Shown here: piece by piece, positions 16,058 through 22,368 of the stretch
How the letters are laid out: the number at the start of each line of letters is the position of its first letter
Numbering within the stretch: the first letter of the stretch is position 1
Source: JBEICQ01 sp046297395
GTDB lineage: Bacteria > Bacteroidota > Bacteroidia > UBA4408
Direction: 5' to 3'
Assembly: GCA_046297395.1 (NCBI GenBank)
Contig: JBKCNM010000065.1
Location: forward strand, 1-22,368
DNA: 22,368 bases
Notes under the pieces: generated by a model
What the model was told of the DNA's origin: nothing
What the model saw: only the letters and a program-made list of their open reading frames with translations
Databases searched by the model: none
Program-made: the position numbers and the translations under genes

Positions 16058-16545
16058 GTCATATTTTTTAAAATACCCGGAATCACCTTTTTGAGGTGAT
16101 GGTTGGTTTTTACCAGATAACCTTTTACACCAGCGCCCTGGGCGCAATCAACATCCCGCTGACGGTCGCCGATGAAAAAACAATTTTCGGGATTGGCACC
16201 AAACCGGGCAAGCGCCTTCTCCACCATTTGTGATTGAGGCTTGCGACAAATACACAGTGAAACCGACTCGTGATGCGGGCAATAATAGGTCTCCAGAATG
16301 GGGATGCCGTAAACCGCAAATTCCTGCTTCATATAAGCATGCAAGGCCTCCACATCCGAACAAGTATACAAGCCTTTTGCGATACCACTTTGGTTGGTAA
16401 TGACCACAATCTCAAAACCTGCTTCACAAATCATTTTGCAGGATTCCATGATGCCCTCCACCCAGTGAAAATCGCCGGGCGTATAGGTGTAGAGCGGGTT
16501 GTCGAGATTGATGATTCCGTCGCGGTCTAGGAAGGCAATTTTCAT
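16054..16545 (-). CDS. gmhB: HAD-IIIA phosphatase, D-glycero-heptose bisphosphate phosphatase type
   Basis: The 163-residue enzyme has the HAD motifs DRDG (D7 nucleophile, D9 acid/base), VVITNQSG (Thr50) and GDRQRD (D127). It also has the GmhB zinc site with C89, H91, C98 and C100 in the YYCPHH and LCICRKP segments. GmhB removes the C7 phosphate of D-glycero-D-manno-heptose 1,7-bisphosphate, a step towards ADP-heptose for LPS core. The other heptose genes are not here. A close relative that acts on histidinol phosphate shares the fold, but the length and zinc site favour GmhB. It overlaps both neighbours by four bases (ATGA at 16542-16545 and 16054-16057). Confidence 0.85.
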   Translation of the reverse strand: MKIAFLDRDGIINLDNPLYTYTPGDFHWVEGIMESCKMICEAGFEIVVITNQSGIAKGLYTCSDVEALHAYMKQEFAVYGIPILETYYCPHHESVSLCICRKPQSQMVEKALARFGANPENCFFIGDRQRDVDCAQGAGVKGYLVKTNHHLKKVIPGILKNMT

Positions 16546-17159
16546 GAGAACAATTCGCTGAAAAAATGAGTGAGAATATGTCGGTCGGTAAGCATCATAA
16601 AGGTGATACCAAACAAAGCGCCAAACAGATGCACATCATGTCCGATGCGGTCGCTGCCCTTTTGCGCCATGAAATAAGAATACACCATGTAGAGCCCGCC
16701 AAACATCCATGCAGGAATGTAAACAGGAATCAGAATAATCCCCATAGGCATGCTCGGATGAAGCATGATAAATGCAAAGACGATGGCAGAAACGGCACCC
16801 GAGGCACCAACTGCATTATAGTGCACATGGTCCTTGTGTCGGAGATAGGCCGGAAAGGTGGACATGATTAATCCACCCACATACAAAAGGATAAACAGCC
16901 AGTTGCCTGCAGGTCCTTTCATGAAGACAAAGGAATCCTGAATGACTCCTCCAAACATCCACAACACATACATGTTCACTGCCAGATGAATGAGATCGGC
17001 GTGCACAAAACCATAGCTAACAAAGCGATAATACTGCTTGCGGTGTTCTATGCTCCATGCATTGAAAAGAAGTTTATCGAACCAATTGCCGGAGCCATAT
17101 AAGGCATAAGCTGATACTGCGATGGTAAGCAGCAAAATCAACAAAACCGGAGAGGGCAT
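16542..17159 (-). CDS. rhomboid family intramembrane serine protease
   Basis: The 205-residue protein is a six-helix rhomboid. HLAVNMYVLWMFGG (His58, Asn62) is the oxyanion-side motif. S120 in GASGAVS is the nucleophile, and H177 in HLFGALFG is the general base, so the Ser-His dyad is complete. Rhomboids cleave transmembrane segments of substrates within the lipid bilayer. The substrate is unknown. The start codon shares one base with the TAA of the PD40 gene (TAATG) and the end overlaps gmhB, so it is translated from the same messenger. An 18-residue peak of hydrophobic residues at the start suggests a membrane helix rather than a cleaved signal. Confidence 0.9.
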   Translation of the reverse strand: MPSPVLLILLLTIAVSAYALYGSGNWFDKLLFNAWSIEHRKQYYRFVSYGFVHADLIHLAVNMYVLWMFGGVIQDSFVFMKGPAGNWLFILLYVGGLIMSTFPAYLRHKDHVHYNAVGASGAVSAIVFAFIMLHPSMPMGIILIPVYIPAWMFGGLYMVYSYFMAQKGSDRIGHDVHLFGALFGITFMMLTDRHILTHFFSELFS

Positions 17160-18901
17160 TAACGGGGACTTAGCAGGATATTTTTTTCCACGAAAGGCAC
17201 AAAACTGCCTTTGCCTAAAATGGCGATGGCTTCATTGAAATCCTTGAAACCTTCACTCTGCACGGTGATGTTGTATTCACCGGGGGGAAGGATGATTACA
17301 TAATTGTTTCTGTCGTTGGGCAACACAGTGCCAACAAGCTGCTTGTCGGCAAGACGGGTGATGGTAATGGTTGTTTTTACGATTTTGTTGGCTCCCGTTG
17401 TCGAGGAAACTTGTCCCCTTAGTACGCACAACTCTGCATCAACCGAACGGTACACAACTCTGTAAAGGTCTTTATCCCCATAGCCTGCATTGGCCATTTC
17501 CTTGCTCGAAGGATTGGATTTGAGTGCATCGGGTGAAGGATTGCAGGGATAGGATGCATACGCATATTTGCCCGTTCCGCTCATACAAATGCCTTCATTG
17601 TCATAGGCATTGTTTACCGGATAGCCGATATTTTTAACTTCTTGCCAGCGGTCGCTTCCTTCGTCAAAGGATGCTCTGAAAACATCATATCCCCCCATGG
17701 AATTATGTCCCTTGGAGGCAAAATACAATTCTTTCCCGTCCATGGATAAAAAAGGAAAATCTTCGTCGTAAGGGGTGTTTATCTCAGGTCCGAGGTTCAG
17801 TGCTTCACTCCATTCCCCATTGGGTAAAATCAGTGAGCGATAAAGGTCGAAGCCTCCCTGACCGCCGGGTCGGTTACTGGAAAAATACAATGTTTTTCCA
17901 TCGGGTGAGATTGCCGCGGCATGCTCAAATTCGGATGAATTGATGCTGTTGCCCAACTTAAAAGCAGGCAATATCTGACGCTGAAAATAGGGACCAACAA
18001 AAAGGTTGCCTTGTTCCTCCCCCTTTTTAAAACTGTATAGAAGGGTTTGTCCATCGGCAGCAACACCCACCACCCTTTCATCACCTTCCGGAGAATTAAT
18101 TTCCTCGCCTACATTTTGGGGCGCAGTCCAGTTGCCAAGATCCACAAGTGACATAAACACAGCGTAGATTTTTACGCTTGCACCTGCAGGTCCGAGATTG
18201 GAGGAGAATACCAGAAAGGACTCATCAGATGAGATGTAGGGATTGATTTCGGAATACTCCGTATTGATTTTGTTGCCGAGATTTTCAAACACCACAGAAA
18301 CTTTTTGACTCATCAACATCTTTCCGTTTTCGCACATTTCTATTTCCCTTTTTATCCAATCCTTTTCCACCGGAGGTGTTGGACTATCGAGTGTTTTTTT
18401 AAACAGATTGAGGGCATCATCAAAACGCAAAGCATAGGCATAAGCTTTGGCCAGATAATAGGTCACATGCGGGTACTTTTCGGGTTGTGAGGAGAGAAAC
18501 TCAAGAAAGGGAATTGATTTGGTGCGGTCTCCACTGCCCAGCAAATAAGACAAAGCAAGATAGTAAGAGGCTTTTTCGTAGGCAGGATCGGTTTCAGGTA
18601 CCTTCAAATAAGCGTCAGCCGCTTCTCGGAATTTCATTTTATTGAAAAGTTCATCAGCCATTCCGGTGCTGCTTCCGGGGTTGATTTCCTCGAGCACAGG
18701 CCATTCCCTGAACCTGGAGGGCAGGTTGCCCAACTGCAAGGTTCGCACCTGGGGTGCAGGTCTGGGACCGGCAGCCACAGCCGCTTTGGATTTGGGAACA
18801 GCATTGGATTTAGGTGGTAACTTGGTCTTGGGCGCTGTTTGAGCAAACACAGCAAACTGTAGGAACAACAATGCCGGTAACAGGGTGAGTGAGGGTCTCA
18901 T
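17159..18901 (-). CDS. secreted TPR-PD40 envelope protein lacking an OmpA domain
   Basis: The 580-residue protein has a signal peptide (LLPALLFLQFAVFAQ), a proline- and lysine-rich linker with PPKSNAVPKSKAAVAA, a helical TPR-like region (about 80-195, LFNKMKFREAADAYLKV, YYLALSYLLGSG), a PD40/WD40-like propeller (about 215-440, with ISPDGKTLYFSSNRPGGQGG, SMDGKELYFAS and GGYDVFRA) and a C-terminal carboxypeptidase-regulatory-like domain (about 485-560, PPGEYNITVQSEGF). This is the layout of Bacteroidota OmpA-type proteins related to PorE of type IX secretion, but the chain stops where the OmpA peptidoglycan-binding domain would follow. No type IX C-terminal sorting domain is visible. It heads the operon that continues with the rhomboid gene. 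Confidence 0.85.
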   Translation of the reverse strand: MRPSLTLLPALLFLQFAVFAQTAPKTKLPPKSNAVPKSKAAVAAGPRPAPQVRTLQLGNLPSRFREWPVLEEINPGSSTGMADELFNKMKFREAADAYLKVPETDPAYEKASYYLALSYLLGSGDRTKSIPFLEFLSSQPEKYPHVTYYLAKAYAYALRFDDALNLFKKTLDSPTPPVEKDWIKREIEMCENGKMLMSQKVSVVFENLGNKINTEYSEINPYISSDESFLVFSSNLGPAGASVKIYAVFMSLVDLGNWTAPQNVGEEINSPEGDERVVGVAADGQTLLYSFKKGEEQGNLFVGPYFQRQILPAFKLGNSINSSEFEHAAAISPDGKTLYFSSNRPGGQGGFDLYRSLILPNGEWSEALNLGPEINTPYDEDFPFLSMDGKELYFASKGHNSMGGYDVFRASFDEGSDRWQEVKNIGYPVNNAYDNEGICMSGTGKYAYASYPCNPSPDALKSNPSSKEMANAGYGDKDLYRVVYRSVDAELCVLRGQVSSTTGANKIVKTTITITRLADKQLVGTVLPNDRNNYVIILPPGEYNITVQSEGFKDFNEAIAILGKGSFVPFVEKNILLSPR

Positions 18902-18911
18902 ATGATTCTTG

Positions 18912-18919
18912 CGAATGTA
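18912..18919 (-). promoter_or_regulatory. candidate -7 box of the PD40 operon
   Basis: The minus strand reads TACATTCG, one mismatch to TAnnTTTG, 11 bases before the ATG. If used, the messenger would have a very short leader. The 97-base gap to the phosphohexomutase gene holds no clear terminator. Confidence 0.35.
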
Positions 18920-18998
18920 GGAAAAAACACTTCATCATCCATTTCTCATCCATTGAAGGACAAGGATATGGACATGATTTAACATTTATGGAAAGTGC

Positions 18999-20408
18999 TT
19001 ACACCCCAAGCTCTTTTTTGCAGGCCTCAAGGAGTTCAAACGCCCTTTGCTTGTTTTTGGATTCAGCATAGGTACGCAACACCGGCTCGGTGCCCGATGC
19101 ACGAATCATCAGCCATTCCTCATCATCAAAAAAGTATTTCCATCCGTCAAGGTCTTCCATGCGAGCCACACGATGCTCCCCGAAAGAAACAAAACCACCG
19201 GATTTGCATTTTGCCACGATGGCATTTTTCTGTTCTTCCCTGAGATGCAAATCATTGCGTTCAAACCAGAATTCACCGGTAATGGCATATACTTCTGCAA
19301 TCAGTTCTTCCAGACTTTTGCCTGATTTGGACATGAATTCCCAAATGGTAAGTCCCATCCAAATGCCGTCTCTCTCAGGAATATGCCCCTTGATGGCAAT
19401 GCCACCACTCTCTTCCCCTCCGAGCAACACATCCTCTTTTACCATGATGCCGCAGATATACTTGAATCCGATTTTTACAACCTCGAGGGGCAGGTTGTAA
19501 TGGCGACACATGTTTTTAATTTTCACAGTGGTGGAAAAGGCAGTGCAAACCTTGCCATTCATCTGTTTGTATTTAACGAGGTAATGGATCAGCAGAAGGA
19601 TGATATGGTGTGAATCCACAAAATTTCCTTTGCTGTCAAAAAGCCCCAATCTGTCTGCATCTCCATCGGTTGCGAGGCCGCAATCAATGTTGTCGCTCAT
19701 GGCTATCATCTCCGAAAACTCCCTCAGGTTTTTATGAATGGGTTCAGGTGCCTGCCCGTCGAAACCGGGGTTATGCTCACAATGCAAAAAAGTAATCTCG
19801 GGTAGCAAACGACGCATCACCTGTTGGCCTGCACCGTACATGGCGTCATAGGCAAACTGCAAACCCGAATTGCGGATGGCTTCTAAATCAAAATGTTTTT
19901 CGGCATGAGCCACATACATATCCTCCAAAGGTGCAATTTCCACCATGCCGGAAGTCATTAGCGAATCTATAGAAACACTTTTCAGATTGATTCCCGGTTC
20001 GGCAGGAATCAAGTCCTCAATCTCCTGCACCTGTTCGGGCAAAAGCGGTCCACCATAGGCCCCTTTGAGTTTAAATCCATTATATGAAGGGGGATTGTGG
20101 CTGGCAGTGATGATGATGCCCAAGGCAGCCTTGTAGTGCAAGGCACCCAAACTCACCATAGGTGTTGATACAAAACCTTTGGCAAGATAGGTTCGGATGC
20201 CATGATGCGCCAGTACCTTGACCACTGTTTCTGTAAAAAGTTCACCGGCAAAGCGGCAATCATGACCCACCACGACGCCGGCCTTTTCCATTTTGTTGGC
20301 TTTTATCCAAAGGGCGGTTCCCTCGGCCACGCGGGCCACATTCCGGGTGGTAAAATCTTCTGCGATGATGGCGCGCCATCCGTCTGTTCCGAATTTAATA
20401 TCCGACAT
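18999..20408 (-). CDS. phosphohexomutase, phosphoglucomutase/phosphomannomutase family
   Basis: The 469-residue enzyme moves phosphate between C1 and C6 of a hexose phosphate. It carries KFGTDGWRAIIAEDF at the start, the phosphoserine loop TASHNP (S103), the Mg loop DGDADR (248-253), the sugar-specificity loop GGEESGG (330-336) and the phosphate-binding RASGTEP (436-442). All catalytic residues are present. The subfamily is the general Bacteroidota phosphoglucomutase/phosphomannomutase group; the sequence alone does not show whether the substrate is glucose, mannose or glucosamine phosphate. It follows cdaA after 37 bases but has its own perfect -7 box in that gap. Confidence 0.9.
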   Translation of the reverse strand: MSDIKFGTDGWRAIIAEDFTTRNVARVAEGTALWIKANKMEKAGVVVGHDCRFAGELFTETVVKVLAHHGIRTYLAKGFVSTPMVSLGALHYKAALGIIITASHNPPSYNGFKLKGAYGGPLLPEQVQEIEDLIPAEPGINLKSVSIDSLMTSGMVEIAPLEDMYVAHAEKHFDLEAIRNSGLQFAYDAMYGAGQQVMRRLLPEITFLHCEHNPGFDGQAPEPIHKNLREFSEMIAMSDNIDCGLATDGDADRLGLFDSKGNFVDSHHIILLLIHYLVKYKQMNGKVCTAFSTTVKIKNMCRHYNLPLEVVKIGFKYICGIMVKEDVLLGGEESGGIAIKGHIPERDGIWMGLTIWEFMSKSGKSLEELIAEVYAITGEFWFERNDLHLREEQKNAIVAKCKSGGFVSFGEHRVARMEDLDGWKYFFDDEEWLMIRASGTEPVLRTYAESKNKQRAFELLEACKKELGV

Positions 20409-20431
20409 AAAGTGTTTGTTTTTTCAGGGCG

Positions 20432-20439
20432 CAAATATA
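20432..20439 (-). promoter_or_regulatory. -7 box of the phosphohexomutase gene
   Basis: The minus strand reads TATATTTG, an exact TAnnTTTG match 24 bases before the ATG at 20408. It gives the mutase gene a promoter separate from folP-cdaA. Confidence 0.6.
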
Positions 20440-20445
20440 GCCAAT

Positions 20446-21249
20446 TCAGGCCTGACGAAAGACTTTTTCCAATCTTTCCTTGAGTTCCTCCGGCTTAAGG
20501 TTTTGCTCCAATTCTCCATTGATGGAATAGGTGATGTCCCCTGTTTGCTCAGACACAATAATGGCCACGGCATCTGTGGATTCGGTGATACCCGAAGCAG
20601 CCCTGTGCCGCATGCCCAGCTGGGCAGGAAAATCATCTCTTTCGCTCACCGGCAATACACAGCGCGCAGCTTTAATCTGGTTGTTGTCAATAATCACTGC
20701 CCCATCGTGCAAGGGACTGTTCTTATAAAAAATGCTCTCAAGAAGGCGTGAAGAAACCCTTGCCTCAATGGGATCTCCGGTGTTGGCATAAAATCCCAGA
20801 TCGGTTTTGGTAGCCACCACCATGATGGCTCCCGTGCGCGACTCTGCCATGTTTTTACAAGCCCTGATCATGCTGTGAATGGCCAGCATGGGTTTGTCCG
20901 AATCTTCGCCAAGCAATCCACTGAATAAAAAACGGAAACGACCTTTGCTAAAAAATCCGGTCGTACCAATGAGCAGCAAGAAACGACGAATCTCCGGCTG
21001 AAATACAATGATAAGGGCAATTACGCCCACGCCCACAAATTGCCCCAGAATGCCTGAGAGCATTTGCATTTTAAAGGCCTTTACCAGCAGCCAGAGAAAA
21101 TAAACCGAGATGATTCCGAAAAAAATATTGATGGCCACGCTGCCCTTCAGTATCCTGTAAAGCTGAAAAAGCAGGATGCTCACCAGCAGGATGTCGAGCG
21201 CATCACTCCAGGTAAACCTGATAAATTCGGGCAGAAGAAGGAGGAGCAT
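20446..21249 (-). CDS. cdaA: diadenylate cyclase, CdaA type
   Basis: The 267-residue protein joins two ATP into the messenger c-di-AMP at the inner membrane. Three N-terminal membrane segments lie at about residues 17-33, 38-57 and 70-85. The DAC domain follows, with the metal-binding D182-G-A in SPLHDGAVII and R214-H-R in LGMRHRAASG, both intact. This matches the TIGR00159 family. In Firmicutes CdaA is paired with CdaR, which is absent here. The gene starts 11 bases after folP and is probably co-transcribed with it. Confidence 0.93.
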   Translation of the reverse strand: MLLLLLPEFIRFTWSDALDILLVSILLFQLYRILKGSVAINIFFGIISVYFLWLLVKAFKMQMLSGILGQFVGVGVIALIIVFQPEIRRFLLLIGTTGFFSKGRFRFLFSGLLGEDSDKPMLAIHSMIRACKNMAESRTGAIMVVATKTDLGFYANTGDPIEARVSSRLLESIFYKNSPLHDGAVIIDNNQIKAARCVLPVSERDDFPAQLGMRHRAASGITESTDAVAIIVSEQTGDITYSINGELEQNLKPEELKERLEKVFRQA

Positions 21250-21260
21250 GATTGGATTTT

Positions 21261-22121
21261 TTACAAAGTAACAAAATTCGCCGAGAGGCCCTTCATGTAG
21301 AAATCGGTGAGTGAGATGGCTTCCACTGCTTCCTTTACATCATGTGTGCGGATGATGGCATAACCGGAGAGCAGTGCCAGTGTGTGCAAAACAGTGCTCC
21401 CATTCAGTGCCTCAGCGGCAGCATTTGCCAGAATTTTGGTAACAGCAGATTTTCTTGAAACGCCAATCAATGTGGGAAAACCCAGCGCAGAAAAAAGTTT
21501 ACCTGCCATCAGCAGTTCGCGGTTGTGCTCAGGTTTCTTGCCAAAGCCAATGCCCGGATCGAGGATGATGTCATGCACTTTTTTTGTGCGCAGTTGAGAA
21601 GATTTTTCAGCAAAAAAATGAGCTACTTCCTTCACCGCATGGGTGTATTCCGGGTTCTGCTGCATGGTGAGCGGTGTGCCTTGTGTATGCATGAGCACAT
21701 AAGGTGCACGAAGGGCAGAAACCACTGCTGCCATCTGTTCGTCAGCCAGTCCGCTTACATCATTTATCATGCTTGCTCCGGCCTCGAGTGCAAGGGCGGC
21801 CACCCTGCTGCGAAAAGTATCTGCAGAGAGAATGGCATCCGGAAACTCCTTGTGCAATCTTTCCAGCGCAGGAATCAAACGCCTGCATTCCTCCTCTTCG
21901 TCCGGTGGCATAGAACCCGGCCTGGTGCTGCAGGCACCCACATCGAGAAACCGGGCTCCTTCATGCAACATTTGCTCTGCTTTGTTGCAGAGCGCATCCA
22001 AATCCTGCAAACGACTTGCCGCATAAAAGGAATCGGGCGTGAGGTTGAGAATACCCATCACCAAAGGGCGATCAAATGAATAAAGTTGTCCTTTGCAATT
22101 GAGCGTGAAGGGATGCATCAT
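21261..22121 (-). CDS. folP: dihydropteroate synthase
   Basis: FolP condenses hydroxymethyl-dihydropterin pyrophosphate with p-aminobenzoate to dihydropteroate, the sulfonamide target of folate synthesis. The 286-residue TIM barrel has all pterin and pABA motifs: NLTPDSF (26-32), STRPG (65-69), INDVSG (119-124), DPGIGFGK (188-195), GVSRKS (220-225) and RTHDV (258-262). Two adjacent ATG codons at 22121 and 22118 are possible starts. No convincing -7 box was found upstream. It is the first gene before cdaA. Confidence 0.95.
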   Translation of the reverse strand: MMHPFTLNCKGQLYSFDRPLVMGILNLTPDSFYAASRLQDLDALCNKAEQMLHEGARFLDVGACSTRPGSMPPDEEEECRRLIPALERLHKEFPDAILSADTFRSRVAALALEAGASMINDVSGLADEQMAAVVSALRAPYVLMHTQGTPLTMQQNPEYTHAVKEVAHFFAEKSSQLRTKKVHDIILDPGIGFGKKPEHNRELLMAGKLFSALGFPTLIGVSRKSAVTKILANAAAEALNGSTVLHTLALLSGYAIIRTHDVKEAVEAISLTDFYMKGLSANFVTL

Positions 22122-22258
22122 TTTTAAGCTGCTGCGAAGTTGAGATTTTTTCAGGCATGATACAAAGCATGCCGGAAATGTATGGTGCTGCCATCAGGTG
22201 AACCCAAATAAAAGCATGATGCTTGGGGCGTGCCCCGGCAAGGCCGGGTCGGGTTTTC
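22122..22258. other. upstream region of folP, flank of repeat copy B
   Basis: No gene is supported. Small inverted repeats are visible: GGCATG with CATGCC (22154-22159 and 22168-22173), the perfect 13-base AAGCATGATGCTT (22212-22224), and CCCGGC with GCCGGG (22234-22239 and 22243-22248). The last occupies the same place relative to the repeat core as the hairpin beside copy A. A folP promoter must lie here, but only weak matches to TAnnTTTG are seen. Confidence 0.5.
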
Positions 22259-22299
22259 CGCTCAAACTTTTTGCCTGAGGCAAAAAGTAACCGCTGCAA
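22259..22299 (-). repeat. dispersed repeat, copy B
   Basis: On the minus strand the core reads TTGCAGCGGTTACTTTTTGC, then a variable loop, then GGCAAAAAGTTTGAGCG, as in copy A at 6160-6198. The arms ACTTTTTGCCT (22266-22276) and AGGCAAAAAGT (22278-22288) are perfectly complementary around a single G. The loop-adjacent bases were changed in both arms relative to copy A, so pairing is conserved although sequence is not. Confidence 0.75.
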
Positions 22300-22368
22300 C
22301 CCCTCACGCAGTGCGCGGGGCCGCGGCCCCGCGCACTGCGTGAGGGGTTGCAGCGGTTACTTTTTGCC
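22279..22368. repeat. perfect 90-base palindrome at the window end
   Basis: Positions 22279-22323 are the exact reverse complement of 22324-22368, 45 bases per arm, with the centre inside GGGGCCGCGGCCCC and no spacer. The outer parts are the repeat core of copy B and a second, head-to-head half copy. The inner part is GC-rich (CTCACGCAGTGCGCGGGG). The right arm is cut by the window edge, so the true length is unknown. Confidence 0.85.
22348..22368 (+). repeat. dispersed repeat, partial copy C
   Basis: TTGCAGCGGTTACTTTTTGC plus one C repeats the first half of copies A and B in the forward orientation, facing copy B across 48 GC-rich bases. The window ends inside it. Confidence 0.7.

Noticed and set aside
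22279..22368. Palindrome as a replication origin, telomere or rho-independent terminator
   Set aside because: There are no DnaA boxes or iterons and no T-run. A hairpin telomere cannot be told from an assembly fold-back with the sequence alone, so I do not claim it.

Overview
The window reads as chromosomal DNA of a member of the Bacteroidota, about 45-48% GC by eye. Three things suggest this. Almost every gene is closest in layout to Bacteroidota families: the tamB/tsaD divergent pair, folP next to cdaA, a PD40 envelope protein, a PadR-PspC pair and a YwqK-type MORN protein. There are no Shine-Dalgarno-like sequences in front of the starts. Several genes carry the Bacteroidota -7 promoter box TAnnTTTG a short way upstream. 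I do not go below phylum. No rRNA, tRNA, CRISPR array, prophage or insertion sequence is visible.

Layout. 1-282: the end of a gene cut by the window edge. 523-1092 (+): exported MORN-repeat protein. 1151-4181 (-): TIGR02757/DUF2400 protein, TerB-DnaJ (DjlA-like) protein, Nudix-winged-helix regulator and a small exported protein of unknown function. 4217-5980 (+): long-chain acyl-CoA synthetase, divergent from the exported protein. 5981-6465: a 485-base gap holding one copy of a dispersed repeat and the padR promoter. 6466-8498 (+): padR and a PspC-domain membrane protein broken by a frameshift. 8518-8551: shared terminator. 8550-12935 (-): tamB. 12987-14024 (+): tsaD. 14107-15078 (+): pfkA. 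15068-18901 (-): a tightly overlapping operon of PD40 protein, rhomboid protease, gmhB-type phosphatase and a zinc peptidase. 18999-22121 (-): folP, cdaA and a phosphohexomutase. 22122-22368: repeat DNA ending in a perfect 90-base palindrome that runs into the window edge.

How the genes work together. Most of the window serves envelope biogenesis and central metabolism: TamB (outer-membrane protein and lipid transport), heptose phosphatase (LPS precursors), PD40 protein, rhomboid and zinc peptidase (envelope), PspC (membrane stress), acyl-CoA synthetase (lipids), PfkA and phosphohexomutase (sugar phosphates), FolP (folate), CdaA (c-di-AMP) and TsaD (t6A tRNA modification). Nothing here is a clearly new defence or mobile system. 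The most noteworthy points are the repeat family and terminal palindrome, the clean 2-base frameshift inside PspC, the degenerate Nudix box, the cdaA-phosphohexomutase neighbourhood, an Asp-to-Asn change in the PfkA metal motif, and the touching divergent promoters of tamB and tsaD.
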